A stretch of DNA of 64,000 nucleotides from Paludibacter sp963678465 (GTDB lineage Bacteria > Bacteroidota > Bacteroidia > Bacteroidales > Paludibacteraceae): the NCBI GenBank assembly GCA_963678465.1, contig OY782858.1, positions 2,418,001-2,482,000 on the forward strand. The letters run 5' to 3'. Positions 25,321 to 34,593 of the stretch are shown piece after piece. Each line of letters opens with the position of its first letter. The first letter of the stretch is position 1. Both the position numbers and the translations under genes were made by a program. The notes beneath the pieces are model-generated. The model was not told where the DNA came from, searched no databases, and was given only the letters and a program-made list of their open reading frames with translations.

Positions 25321-27681
25321 ATGAAATTCCAGTCGAAAATACAAATCGAAAATAGCTTTGATTTCTCATTGGGAATCAAACCCCCTTTCCTTTCAGCTTG
25401 TAAACTGTGGGGATTGCTACTTTTTTTCGGACTCCTGACGGCTTGTAGCGGAATAAAACATCTGCCAAAGGACGAAAAACTTTATACAGGGGCTTCAATT
25501 CAATTTAAAACCACCGACAAAGTAAACAAACGACTCCTGAAAGAAGCGGCACAGCAATCATTCCGTCCCGAACCAAACAAAAGCTATTTCGGCATGCGTC
25601 CACAACTGTGGTTGTACATGGCTGCCGGCGAAAACCCGAAAAGTAAATTAAAAAAATGGATGCGTAAAAACGGAGATGCTCCTGTATTGATAAGTCAGAT
25701 AAAACCATCTGTCACAGCCGCTGTAATCGATGCCAAACTTTTCAATCTCGGAATTTTCAACAGCCATACACAATTCAGAATTATAGAAAAGAAACGAACT
25801 GCCCACATTATTTACAGCAGCTACATTCACAAACCTTATACAGTGGATAGTTTGGTATATGATGTGCGCGACGACAGCATAAGCCATCATATTTTGGCCG
25901 ATAAAGAAAATTCACTAATAAAAAAGGGAGAGAATTACAACCTTGAAGTACTACAAACCGAACGCTTGCGCATCGATGCTTTATTAAAAGACAAAGGTTA
26001 TTTCTATTTTAATCCTGACTATCTGCTTTTCAAAGCCGATACTTCTACAATAAAACACAGCATTTCGTTCAGGCTTACGCTGAAAGATAGTATTCCTGAA
26101 AATGCACTGATCGCCTATAAAATCGGAAATGTATCTATCGATCAGAACTATTCGCTGAACGAAAGAAGAACTGCAAGGGCGAATGACACCATAATGATTG
26201 GTGACAACATTTTTATTGGCAACGAAAGAGATATGAAAATAAAACCGGAAGTGATTTTAAAATCGGTTTATCTTCGAAAAAACGAAACCTATTCGCGTCA
26301 AAATCATGCCATCACCCTGAACCGTTTGATGTCGATAGGCAATTTTAAATTTGTTCAGGTCAAATTTGATGAGAGCGCCAATAACGCACCGGGTCTGTTG
26401 GATGTGACTGCACTAATGACGCCCATGTCGAAGTACACCTTCAGGGCCGAACTGGATCTTGTTACAAAATCGAACAAATATTCGGGACCTCAGTTAAACC
26501 TGAGCGTACTGAACAGAAACACTTTTAAAGGCGCCGAACTATTGAGTTTAAACATGGCCGGCACGTTCGAAGCTCAATTGACGCGAATGGCGGAGAATTT
26601 ATTTTCCTACTCCTGGAATCCCGACATCGAACTCACCTTTCCACGTTTCATTGTGCCGTTTAAACTGAAACCAACCAACAGTCTGTATGTCCCCAAGACC
26701 CGTTTTGTACTTTCGTACAACTATATGAACAGAGTCAACTACTTCGACATGAATACTTTTAAGTTTGGATATGGTTTTAAGTGGAAAAACAACGTCAAAA
26801 ACGAACATGAATTTAATCCGGTCAATATCAGCTACACTTCTATAGGAAACCGATCCGCTCAGTTCGACACACTATTGAATTCAAACCCGTTTCTGGAAAA
26901 AAGTTACGAAGAACAGTTCATTGCCGGCGCCAACTATTCATTTACGTACAACGAGCAACTTATCCCCGGAAAAAGGATACAATATTATATCAATTTAAAT
27001 GTAGAAACCGCAGGGAATGCACTTTCGTTGGCCAGATTAATAGGTGGCGCTAAAGCATCTCCCGAACAACCCTTAAAAGTAATCGGGTCGGTATATTCAC
27101 AATATGCCAAATTGAGTGTCGATGGTCGTGCTACATTGAATTTAAGCGATAAGGACAAATTAGCGCTCCGTGCTTTTGCCGGTGTGGCGCGATCCTACGG
27201 AAACTCATCTGTATTGCCCTATAGCAAACAATTTTTCAGTGGTGGGCCTAACAGTATTCGTGCTTTTCAAATCAATTCTCTCGGTCCGGGTACTTATCAT
27301 CAACAAAACATCAACAGATATTTACAATCGGGTGGTGATATAAAACTGGAAGCCAATGCCGAATACAGATTTAATATCTATAAGTATTTCAAAGGTGCTT
27401 TGTTTGTGGATGCCGGAAATGTTTGGCTGCAAAAATCAAATCCATCCGATATAGGTACTCCTTTCCGGTTTTCAAGCTTTATGAACGAATTGGCAGTAGG
27501 TGCCGGAGCTGGTTTAAGAGTCGATGTTTCGTTTTTCGTATTGCGCTTCGATCTGGCAATTCCCATGCGCAAGCCATGGCCCACCAATCAACGCTGGGTG
27601 ACAAGTGACATCGACTTTACCGACGCCACCTGGCGACGCGAAAACCTTATGCTGAATATCGCCATTGGTTATCCGTTTTAA
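25321..27681 (+). CDS. tamL: TamL-type outer membrane assembly protein (BamA/TamA family lipoprotein)
   Basis: 786 residues. A long signal sequence ends in LLTACSG, putting the lipidated cysteine at residue 42; lipidation distinguishes Bacteroidota TamL from proteobacterial TamA. Residues about 45-380 form POTRA-like modules (IKHLPKDEKLYTGASIQF is the start typical of the family), and about 400-786 a 16-strand surface-antigen barrel. FSGGPNSIRAFQINSLGPG (about 640) is the conserved loop with the VRGF-like element, and the protein ends in a strand with aromatic F, as BAM substrates do. It works with TamB, encoded directly upstream, in outer-membrane assembly. Confidence 0.92.
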   Translation: MKFQSKIQIENSFDFSLGIKPPFLSACKLWGLLLFFGLLTACSGIKHLPKDEKLYTGASIQFKTTDKVNKRLLKEAAQQSFRPEPNKSYFGMRPQLWLYMAAGENPKSKLKKWMRKNGDAPVLISQIKPSVTAAVIDAKLFNLGIFNSHTQFRIIEKKRTAHIIYSSYIHKPYTVDSLVYDVRDDSISHHILADKENSLIKKGENYNLEVLQTERLRIDALLKDKGYFYFNPDYLLFKADTSTIKHSISFRLTLKDSIPENALIAYKIGNVSIDQNYSLNERRTARANDTIMIGDNIFIGNERDMKIKPEVILKSVYLRKNETYSRQNHAITLNRLMSIGNFKFVQVKFDESANNAPGLLDVTALMTPMSKYTFRAELDLVTKSNKYSGPQLNLSVLNRNTFKGAELLSLNMAGTFEAQLTRMAENLFSYSWNPDIELTFPRFIVPFKLKPTNSLYVPKTRFVLSYNYMNRVNYFDMNTFKFGYGFKWKNNVKNEHEFNPVNISYTSIGNRSAQFDTLLNSNPFLEKSYEEQFIAGANYSFTYNEQLIPGKRIQYYINLNVETAGNALSLARLIGGAKASPEQPLKVIGSVYSQYAKLSVDGRATLNLSDKDKLALRAFAGVARSYGNSSVLPYSKQFFSGGPNSIRAFQINSLGPGTYHQQNINRYLQSGGDIKLEANAEYRFNIYKYFKGALFVDAGNVWLQKSNPSDIGTPFRFSSFMNELAVGAGAGLRVDVSFFVLRFDLAIPMRKPWPTNQRWVTSDIDFTDATWRRENLMLNIAIGYPF

Positions 27682-28047
27682 CAGATAAAGAAAACACAAA
27701 TCACAACAATTAAAATAATATTTTCCTCAAAATCATTGATCCAAAACAAGCTTTCATATCCATTAAATCGGTTTTTTATAAATATCCATCTGAGGCTCAC
27801 AACTATTGAATTTAATGGTTGGGAGTCATCGTATCCCAATCGCTAGAATACTTTCTTTTTCCCATTAAAAGGTCAACCATTGTTGGCAAAGAACAAAAAC
27901 AAAAGAACAGTGAGCGCAAATCATCAATCTCTATAGCTTTTTGACATTAGGCCCTTGACATTAAACCCTCGACCTTTGACATTATAAAACAGCAATAAAA
28001 AAATTTAAAATTATTATACGTCAATCAAATAGCTTAAGAATAAACAC
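27682..28047. other. Intergenic stretch with short phrase repeats
   Basis: No gene is seen. CTTTTTGACATTAGGCCC and two further TTGACATTA-like phrases (27940-27985) belong to the same low-complexity vocabulary as near 15100 and 45700. CATTAAATCGGTTTTTTATAA near 27760 recurs with one change at about 29346. Confidence 0.5.
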
Positions 28048-28055
28048 TATATTTG
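28048..28055 (+). promoter_or_regulatory. -7 box TATATTTG seven bases before the start codon
   Basis: TATATTTG matches the Bacteroidota consensus. Transcription would start at or within a few bases of the ATG at 28063, giving an almost leaderless mRNA. Confidence 0.5.
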
Positions 28056-28062
28056 CACTCAA

Positions 28063-28371
28063 ATGAACGCAGCAAAAAAAACATTCAATCATTTCACCTT
28101 TCTGTTGGTGATTGTTTCATTCTATTGTGTTACTGTGTTCACTTTCGCACACTCCCAACAAACACACAAACAAGAACTTACAACAACCGAAAGCACAACC
28201 ACATTTCAAGGATTTTCTGAGTCGGATTTTTTGGAAGATATTCAGATGACCAAAAAAGAGCTCACAATTAATTGTATTTTCTATTGTCAAACCAACATTA
28301 GGTTCGACAAATACCTTTATATCCCTTTACAACTTTCCGCTTCCATTTGGCAACCGCCTCAAATAAATTAA
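28063..28371 (+). CDS. Small secreted or membrane-anchored protein, unknown
   Basis: 102 residues. The hydrophobic N-terminal segment FLLVIVSFYCVTVFTFAHS is a signal peptide or anchor. The remainder contains a Thr-rich stretch (ELTTTESTTTFQGF), two cysteines (NCIFYC) and RFDKYLYIPLQLSAS. No domain recognised. The very close promoter supports that it is a real transcript start, but the protein has no clear homologue in my knowledge. A structured RNA segment follows within 30 nt. Confidence 0.4.
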   Translation: MNAAKKTFNHFTFLLVIVSFYCVTVFTFAHSQQTHKQELTTTESTTTFQGFSESDFLEDIQMTKKELTINCIFYCQTNIRFDKYLYIPLQLSASIWQPPQIN

Positions 28372-28396
28372 TTTACTTATTTTAAACACGATAAGA

Positions 28397-28554
28397 CCAT
28401 CACGTATGGTTTCGTAAAGCAAGCCGCTACGGATGATACCAATTATTTTGTGTAAAAAAACAAAATAATCGGACACAGGCGTCAGCAATTACATAAATAG
28501 TTATGGGTGACGAAGCTTGTTTGTCTGGTGATTACAACAAACAAATCGTAACTC
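28397..28554 (+). ncRNA. Structured leader upstream of exoD-terC (candidate cis-regulatory RNA)
   Basis: Four consecutive stem-loops can be drawn: CCAT/ATGG (28397-28409), CGTA/TACG (28413-28431), a perfect 10-bp ATTATTTTGT/ACAAAATAAT stem (28442-28469), and a long hairpin 28505-28554 in which GGGTGACGA pairs with TCGTAACTC (one mismatch, one wobble), then TTGTTTGT with ACAAACAA. None is followed by a T-tract. Downstream lie ExoD and TerC genes; TerC relatives are commonly under Mn2+ riboswitches, but the GGGGAGUA-type signature of yybP-ykoY is not seen. It may be a different element or unrelated structure. Confidence 0.4.
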
Positions 28555-28647
28555 AACATTATTTCTATGTAACTGTTAACTATACTTTAGGGAACAGAAT
28601 ATCGGGTTTTAACTGAAAACAGTGAGTTAATTCATAACAAACACAAC

Positions 28648-29328
28648 ATGAAAGCAAGTAACAACAATATAAACAATCGGTGCAATGAGTCTGCTCAGCA
28701 TTCCGAGCTACATGAATCGCTGAACAACAAAGTGCTTAGCATAATTGAAAAAATTCCGAATAAATATATCGGGTTATCTGAAATTATAATTTTGTTAGGA
28801 AAAGAAGGCCTGTTGTTGTTCACAGCATTACTTACTATTATTTTTTTAATACCAGTATCAATACCTGGTTTCAGCACAGTATTCGGAGCTATTATTTTCT
28901 TTATCGCTTACAGCAGGATCATTGAAAAGGAACTTTGGTTACCAAAGATTATGAAAAGGAAGCAAATCCCTGCCGACAAATTAAAAACTACACTCCATAA
29001 AGGCCTAAAATGGTTTCGATTGTTAGAAAAAATAAGCAAACCACATCGATTTAACTGGCTGATATGTAACAAAACGGCAAACATCATCAATAGCTTTTCA
29101 ATTTTATGTGCAGCCTTGTTATTAATGTTGCCTCTTGGATTTGTTCCCTTCAGCAACGCGCTCCCTGCCATTGGAATTCTATTTCTGTCGATTGGAATTC
29201 TTCAGAAAGATGGAATTATAATTGTGCTTGGTCATATTTCTAACGTTGGGTCATTGGTTTATTTCACACTGTTCTTTTCAACCTTCAGTATGGCTTTTAA
29301 ACGTATATTTCATGAGATAGGAATTTAA
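28648..29328 (+). CDS. ExoD family membrane protein
   Basis: 226 residues, PF06055-like. A hydrophilic 45-residue N-terminus is followed by four or more membrane helices: LLLFTALLTIIFLIPVSIPG, FGAIIFFIAYSRI, INSFSILCAALLLMLPLGFV and NALPAIGILFLSIGILQKDG. The motif LLMLPLGFVPFSNALPAIGI with the FLSIGILQKDG end is the most characteristic ExoD signature. ExoD was linked to exopolysaccharide production in rhizobia, but the molecular function is unknown. The TerC gene follows 72 nt later on the same strand, and the structured leader lies just upstream. Confidence 0.8.
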   Translation: MKASNNNINNRCNESAQHSELHESLNNKVLSIIEKIPNKYIGLSEIIILLGKEGLLLFTALLTIIFLIPVSIPGFSTVFGAIIFFIAYSRIIEKELWLPKIMKRKQIPADKLKTTLHKGLKWFRLLEKISKPHRFNWLICNKTANIINSFSILCAALLLMLPLGFVPFSNALPAIGILFLSIGILQKDGIIIVLGHISNVGSLVYFTLFFSTFSMAFKRIFHEIGI

Positions 29329-29400
29329 TCTCGTGAACTTTTTTTCATTAAATCAGTTTTTTATAATTATCAAATCATTTATATTACAATTACTTAAATT

Positions 29401-30330
29401 ATGGTTATCGACACGAATGTTTGGATAGCGTTTATCGCATTTATTATTTTGTTATTGGTTTTCGACCTTGGTGTTTTTCATCGAAAATCTCACGAGGTAA
29501 AAATCAAAGAAGCACTTATCTGGAGTGCTGTATGGATTTCACTTGCCCTTATTTTCAACTACGGTATTTATTACTTTATGGGAAAAGAAAAAGCTTTTGA
29601 GTTTCTCACCGGATACTTAATCGAGAAATCGTTAAGCATTGATAACTTATTTGTTTTCATTATGCTTTTCACTTTCTTCGATGTAAAACCAAAATATCAA
29701 CACAAAGTATTGTTTTGGGGTATATTGGGAGCACTCGTTCTGAGAGCCATCTTTATTTTTGCCGGCGTGGCACTTATCAGCAAATTTCATTGGATTATTT
29801 ATGTATTTGGAGGCTTTCTTGTTTACACCGGCATTAAAATGCTCTTTCATAAAGACGAAAAAATTGAACCGGATAAAAATATACTGGTTAAACTATTCAA
29901 AAGATTTTTTCCGGTGACCGAAAACATGCACGAAGGCAAGTTTTTCGTAAAAATAAACGCAAAGACTTTTGCAACTCCTTTGTTTGTGGTTTTACTTGTT
30001 GTGGAATTTACCGACTTGATATTTGCAGTCGATTCCATTCCGGCAATACTTGCTGTATCAAACGACACATTTATAATATTCACCTCTAACGTCTTTGCCA
30101 TATTGGGTTTAAGGGCATTGTATTTTGCATTGGCCGGTATCACTAAATACTTCTACTATCTCAAATATGGTTTATCTGCCATTCTTGTATTTGTAGGTGT
30201 AAAAATGGTGATTGTAGGTTTTTATAAAATTCCAATTATTTATTCATTGTTTACGATATTGGGAATTCTGATTGTATCGATAGTGATATCGCTTATTTTC
30301 CCTAAAAAGGAAAAGGCAGAGCTTAAATAA
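29401..30330 (+). CDS. TerC/Alx family integral membrane protein (probable metal exporter)
   Basis: 309 residues with about eight membrane helices. Family motifs: FDLGVFHRKSHEVKIKEA (20-37), FLTGYLIEKSLSIDNLFVF (about 64-82, with the conserved EKSLSxDN acids) and VVEFTDLIFAVDSIPAILAV (about 200-219, with the second DSIPA acid cluster). TerC/Alx proteins transport Mn2+ or relate to tellurite resistance and pH-responsive homeostasis; by conservation, cation transport is likely. It shares its orientation with the ExoD gene and ends at a strong terminator 50 nt downstream. Confidence 0.9.
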   Translation: MVIDTNVWIAFIAFIILLLVFDLGVFHRKSHEVKIKEALIWSAVWISLALIFNYGIYYFMGKEKAFEFLTGYLIEKSLSIDNLFVFIMLFTFFDVKPKYQHKVLFWGILGALVLRAIFIFAGVALISKFHWIIYVFGGFLVYTGIKMLFHKDEKIEPDKNILVKLFKRFFPVTENMHEGKFFVKINAKTFATPLFVVLLVVEFTDLIFAVDSIPAILAVSNDTFIIFTSNVFAILGLRALYFALAGITKYFYYLKYGLSAILVFVGVKMVIVGFYKIPIIYSLFTILGILIVSIVISLIFPKKEKAELK

Positions 30331-30378
30331 AAACATCGGATAGCGTATACCGCATTCAGCACAAAAGAAAAAAGACCA

Positions 30379-30431
30379 AAGGGTGGAAACTGTAGAAGTA
30401 TTAAATCACTTCTCCGGTCTCCACCCTTTTC
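30379..30431 (+). terminator. Intrinsic terminator after the TerC gene
   Basis: GGGTGGA pairs with TCCACCC, with an inner AGAAGT/ACTTCT stem, followed by TTTT. Confidence 0.85.
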
Positions 30432-30541
30432 TATCTGCCCTTCATCAGTTATTCAGTTATTCAGTCATGCAAAAGTCAAAGCTTTCGCACTAAATTTTAA
30501 TGACTTGAGGAAATATAAAAAATAATATCAACTTTTTTTCG

Positions 30542-30549
30542 TATCTTTG
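30542..30549 (+). promoter_or_regulatory. -7 box TATCTTTG of the cold-shock gene
   Basis: Exact TAnnTTTG match; the transcript would start near 30556 and carry a leader of about 145 nt, a length common for cold-shock mRNAs. No clear -33 element. Confidence 0.55.
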
Positions 30550-30702
30550 CACAAGGACTTAAAATTGTCCTAACGTTGAGCCATCTTTCTATTTGCATCG
30601 AACAGGTTATAGCAAGTCATTTTCATATTCCGCAGCATATAACTTTCACTCCTTGTTCCCTACGAACGATACCGACATCATATTTAAATTATATAAATTT
30701 TA

Positions 30703-31149
30703 ATGGCAAAATCTCAAAACTCATTTATCAAACAGGAAAACGAGAAAAAACGTTTAAAAAAAAGAAAAGAAAAACTACAGAAAAAAGAGGAACGTAAATC
30801 GAACCCTTCGGAAAGTGGATTCGACAACATGATTGCCTATGTTGACGAAAACGGAAATTTATCAAATACACCGCCAGATCCATCAAAAAAACAAAAAATT
30901 GATGCTTCGACAATCGAAATTGGTGTTTCACGCAGAGTAGAAGAAGAACTTCCGGCTGTACGCAACGGTCGCGTTGATTTCTTTGACGACTCAAAAGGAT
31001 TCGGATTTATTAAAGAGAATGGTACACAGGAAAAATACTTTGTGCATATCAACGGCGTAACCGGTACTATAAAAGAAGGAGATGCAGTTACCTTCGAGCT
31101 CGAACAAGGACGAAAAGGGCTGAATGCCGTTCGCGTCAAGAAAGTATAA
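30703..31149 (+). CDS. Cold-shock domain protein with charged N-terminal extension
   Basis: 148 residues. Residues 1-30 form a highly basic helix (QENEKKRLKKRKEKLQKKEE), followed by an acidic linker with FDNMIAYVDENGNLSNTPPDP; the C-terminal 65 residues are a cold-shock domain: GRVDFFDDSKGFGFIKENG (RNP1 is KGFGFI), EKYFVHIN (RNP2 is YFVHI) and GDAVTFELEQGRKGLNAVRV. This two-part layout is common in Bacteroidota. It binds single-stranded RNA or DNA, likely as an RNA chaperone. A long leader and a strong terminator surround it. Confidence 0.9.
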   Translation: MAKSQNSFIKQENEKKRLKKRKEKLQKKEERKSNPSESGFDNMIAYVDENGNLSNTPPDPSKKQKIDASTIEIGVSRRVEEELPAVRNGRVDFFDDSKGFGFIKENGTQEKYFVHINGVTGTIKEGDAVTFELEQGRKGLNAVRVKKV

Positions 31150-31192
31150 ATCTGTTCTGTAAACATCTATTAATCTGTTTTCACAGCTAAGA

Positions 31193-31216
31193 GTTTATCA
31201 GGCAATCCTGATAAAC
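31193..31216. repeat. Perfect 9-bp inverted repeat
   Basis: GTTTATCAG and CTGATAAAC flank a 6-nt loop, 40 nt downstream of the cold-shock gene. There is no T-tract directly after it; it may stabilise the 3' end of the mRNA. Confidence 0.5.
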
Positions 31217-31254
31217 CAGATGATCTTATTGCGTTAATTTATTATACCTACCAT

Positions 31255-31297
31255 AAAAAGCCGCCCAAACTACACTTGCAGTTCGGACGGCTTTTCT
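31255..31297 (+). terminator. Bidirectional intrinsic terminator
   Basis: AAAAGCCG pairs with CGGCTTTT, with inner AAACT/AGTTC pairing, followed by further T residues; it ends the cold-shock transcript. Confidence 0.85.
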
Positions 31298-31419
31298 TTA
31301 TTCCGGCACTCTTTTTCATTAAAAGCATCTGCATTCACCTTGGCTATTCAGTCGGTTCATAATGCTGAATTTAATCATTCATTGCCATTGTTGTCATTCA
31401 TTCCTGTATCCTTTTTTTG

Positions 31420-31427
31420 TATATTTG
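31420..31427 (+). promoter_or_regulatory. -7 box TATATTTG of the 31446 gene
   Basis: Exact TAnnTTTG match 19 nt before the ATG at 31446; a short leader of about 12 nt is expected. Confidence 0.5.
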
Positions 31428-31445
31428 CATCAATAAACTCATATT

Positions 31446-31988
31446 ATGTCGCACATTACAATTCAACTTTCGGGCATAGCTGCCGAACTGGTTTTAGGAA
31501 ATTACATGCCTACCGACCCAACAATAATGAATAGCTGGGAGGAATTCTATCATTATAATGATCTGATACACAAATCGCAGCTATTAATACAACACATCAA
31601 CAACATAGAAGTGAAGGTAGATGGCAAAACAGCGTATTCAGGTAAAATACCAACGCCCTGCATTCATTCTCAGAAAAGCTTTTGCCCGGTTATGGTGGAT
31701 AGAGCTTTGTATCTTCGTACCGAATGTGCCGAAGAGGCAATTTATAGTTGCGAATTTGATACAGAAAATTTCGACCTGCAACTTCTGACTTTCGAAACTC
31801 AGGATTATGATTTTCTTTTCAAAATTGGAAACGCTTTTCTCGACAAAATGCTTTACAATGGAAATCCACTTACAATCGAATGGCAAAGTGGAAAACCTGT
31901 AGGAAATATTTGCTTGCTATGCCGCTACGAAAATGGCTATTTAGTACCTCTTTTCGATGCCATCAGCAAAAAAGAATCCTCAAAATAA
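31446..31988 (+). CDS. Hypothetical cytoplasmic protein
   Basis: 180 residues, soluble, no signal peptide. Visible features: MNSWEEFYHYNDLIHKSQLL, a beta-rich middle with VKVDGKTAYSGKIPTP and a C-terminal LLCRYENGYLVPLFDAISKK. Six cysteines are scattered. No family recognised. It has its own promoter and is separated by 166 nt from the TonB-dependent receptor gene. The clear promoter and codon use support that it is real. Confidence 0.6.
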   Translation: MSHITIQLSGIAAELVLGNYMPTDPTIMNSWEEFYHYNDLIHKSQLLIQHINNIEVKVDGKTAYSGKIPTPCIHSQKSFCPVMVDRALYLRTECAEEAIYSCEFDTENFDLQLLTFETQDYDFLFKIGNAFLDKMLYNGNPLTIEWQSGKPVGNICLLCRYENGYLVPLFDAISKKESSK

Positions 31989-32154
31989 ACGCATTATTAA
32001 ACCTATAATATTTTAACTATCGTTTGACCAGATGTGTTTTACAACTGCACATCCGAAAATATTTACTTTTTTTCATTGCAATTAGAACAAAACTGTATCA
32101 TTTCTGTTTTTAATGGTACAAAAACAAACTAAAACAATTTAAAGTGAATATATA

Positions 32155-34542
32155 ATGAAGAAAGTATTAATTCTGACATTCATCATTGCATTGCCTTTGT
32201 GTGTATTTTCGCAGAAAGGAACAATAAAGGGGCGTGTTTTCAATGCAAAAACAAATGAGCCCATCGAATTTGCAAACATCTTAGTTCAGGGAACTACAAC
32301 AGGTTCCACCTCCGACCTCGATGGCAATTATACTTTTACTGGTATAACACCTGGTTTCTATCGGCTTGTAGCTAGTTTCGTTGGATTCGAAACTGCTGTT
32401 TCACCCGAAATTCAGGTACAGGGAAACCAAACTACTTTTGTTGATATCCCTGTCACGGAATCTGCATTACAAATCAAAGAAGTAGTTGTACGTCAAAACC
32501 TGAACCTTAAACGCATCGAGAGTCCAATTTCGGTTCTTTCAATCGGTGTTCAGGAAATTGAAAAAAGTGCAGGTGCCAACCGCGATGTTTCAAAAGTAGT
32601 ACAGGCTTTGCCTGGTGTCGGGGCTACCGATCCTAACCGAAACGATTTGATTGTTCGTGGTGGTGGTCCTTCCGAAAATGTATTTTACCTCGATGGCGTT
32701 GAAATTCCGGTCATCAATCACTTTGCAACACAGGGATCATCCGGTGGAGCCATTGGCGTTATCAACCCTGACTTTGTACGTGAAATAAATTTCTACACCG
32801 GAGCTTTTCCTGCCAATCGTACCAATGCATTGAGTTCGGTAATGGAAATCCGCCAGAAAGACGGTAGCAAAGATCGCGTTCACTCCAAATTATCGGTGGG
32901 AGCTTCGGATGCAGCCCTCACAATAGATGGACCGTTAAGTCCTAAATCTACTTTTATTGTTTCGGCACGTCAATCTTATTTACAATATTTATTCAAATTC
33001 ATTGGTCTTCCGTTTTTGCCTACTTACAACGATTTTCAGTTGAAATACAAGTATGAAATCAACAAGAAAAACGAAATTACTTTTATCGGCATTGGCGCCA
33101 TTGATAATTTAACCCTCAATACCGATCTGCAACAAACAGGAACAGAAGATCAGAAGTACCTGCTTTCTTATTTGCCCATTTATAAGCAATGGAATTATAC
33201 GGTGGGTGCTGTTTACAAACATTTTGGAGATGGATTTATCGACAATTGGGTGTTGAGTCGCAACATGTTGCGCAACAGCAATTATAAGTTCGAAAACAAT
33301 GATGACACGAGACCTAAAACATCCGATTACACATCGGACGAAGCTGAGAACAAACTACGTTTCGAAAGGGATTACCCTTACATGCCCGTGAAACTGAAAG
33401 TAGGTGCTGGTATTCGCTATTCGCACTATACCAACGACACATACCGTAAATTATTTTACAACAACACAGTGAACGAACTGAGCTACAGCACCGAGTTAAA
33501 TCTGTTTGGCTATCAGGCCTTCGCTCAGGCTTCCGATGAATTTCTGGAAGAAAAGCTTAAACTCTCACTGGGTGTAAGTTTTGTTGGGAATAATTTCAAC
33601 GAAAATATGAAAAATCCACTGAATCAGTTTTCTCCGCGTTTATCTGCTTCGTATATGATTTCAGAACGCCTGGACTTCAACGCTAACATTGGACGTTATG
33701 CAGCTCAACCCGCATATACAACAATGGGTTACCGCGAAACTACAGGTGGACCACTCGTAAACAAAAACGAAAGCCTGAAATACATAACTTCTAATCAGCT
33801 GATTATGGGCTTTGAATTCCGCCCCAAAGATAAAATGCGAATGACGATTGAAGGTTTCTACAAACAATACAGCAACTACCCTTTATCCGTTCGCGAGGGA
33901 ATAAGCATTGCAAGTCAGGGTGCCGATTACGGGCAAATTGGAGATGAGGAAATAATTTCAACGGGAAAAGGTCGTGCCTATGGCTTTGAAGTGCTTTACA
34001 AAATCATGGAATGGAACAATTTGAATCTTACTTCGACTTACACCTACTTCCGCAGCGAATTTACCGATAAAAATGGTGTCTATCGTCCATCTTCGTGGGA
34101 CACAAAACACTTACTTAATTTAATTGCAAGCTACAAATTCAGAAACAGCTGGAACATTGCAACACGCTGGCGTTTTGTGGGTGGAGCTCCTTATTCTCCT
34201 ATCGACGAAGCATTGTCCACCAACCGTGCAGCCTGGAACATCACCAACCAGCCTTATTTGGATTACGAAAATTTCAATGCTAATCGCCTGTCCAGCAATC
34301 ATCAACTGGATATAAGAATTGACAAAGAGTTCTTCTTTAAAAAATGGGCATTAAATTTGTATGCCGATATTCAGAATGCGTATAATTTCCAAAGTGAAAA
34401 AACTCCGATTTACACAAACAAAGATGTGAACGGAGCAATTTTAGCTGATCCAAACGGAGATGCATCAAAACAGGGTTTACGCATTATCGAAACTTACAGC
34501 GGAACAGTATTACCATCTATAGGGTTAATTATCAAAATATAA
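32155..34542 (+). CDS. TonB-dependent receptor with carboxypeptidase-like N-terminal domain
   Basis: 795 residues. Signal peptide MKKVLILTFIIALPLCVFSQ; then a CarboxypepD_reg-like sandwich (GTIKGRVFNAKTNEPIEFAN to about residue 105); a plug domain with LPGVGATDPNRNDLIVRGGG and NVFYLDGVEIPV; then a 22-strand barrel ending in LPSIGLIIKI. Outer-membrane active uptake, energised by TonB. The substrate cannot be read; no SusD gene follows, so it is not a SusC/D pair. The next gene encodes a DUF2271-like secreted protein, which in other genomes sits near iron or redox genes, so siderophore or metal uptake is possible. Confidence 0.93.
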   Translation: MKKVLILTFIIALPLCVFSQKGTIKGRVFNAKTNEPIEFANILVQGTTTGSTSDLDGNYTFTGITPGFYRLVASFVGFETAVSPEIQVQGNQTTFVDIPVTESALQIKEVVVRQNLNLKRIESPISVLSIGVQEIEKSAGANRDVSKVVQALPGVGATDPNRNDLIVRGGGPSENVFYLDGVEIPVINHFATQGSSGGAIGVINPDFVREINFYTGAFPANRTNALSSVMEIRQKDGSKDRVHSKLSVGASDAALTIDGPLSPKSTFIVSARQSYLQYLFKFIGLPFLPTYNDFQLKYKYEINKKNEITFIGIGAIDNLTLNTDLQQTGTEDQKYLLSYLPIYKQWNYTVGAVYKHFGDGFIDNWVLSRNMLRNSNYKFENNDDTRPKTSDYTSDEAENKLRFERDYPYMPVKLKVGAGIRYSHYTNDTYRKLFYNNTVNELSYSTELNLFGYQAFAQASDEFLEEKLKLSLGVSFVGNNFNENMKNPLNQFSPRLSASYMISERLDFNANIGRYAAQPAYTTMGYRETTGGPLVNKNESLKYITSNQLIMGFEFRPKDKMRMTIEGFYKQYSNYPLSVREGISIASQGADYGQIGDEEIISTGKGRAYGFEVLYKIMEWNNLNLTSTYTYFRSEFTDKNGVYRPSSWDTKHLLNLIASYKFRNSWNIATRWRFVGGAPYSPIDEALSTNRAAWNITNQPYLDYENFNANRLSSNHQLDIRIDKEFFFKKWALNLYADIQNAYNFQSEKTPIYTNKDVNGAILADPNGDASKQGLRIIETYSGTVLPSIGLIIKI

Positions 34543-34593
34543 TCTCAGCGTTATCAAAACAAAGTGAAATATAATTTTATAATGAATTAATGT

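Noticed and set aside
28397..28554. yybP-ykoY (Mn2+) riboswitch
   Set aside because: The stems are real on paper, but the conserved GGGGAGUA-type loop and its partner sequence are not found.
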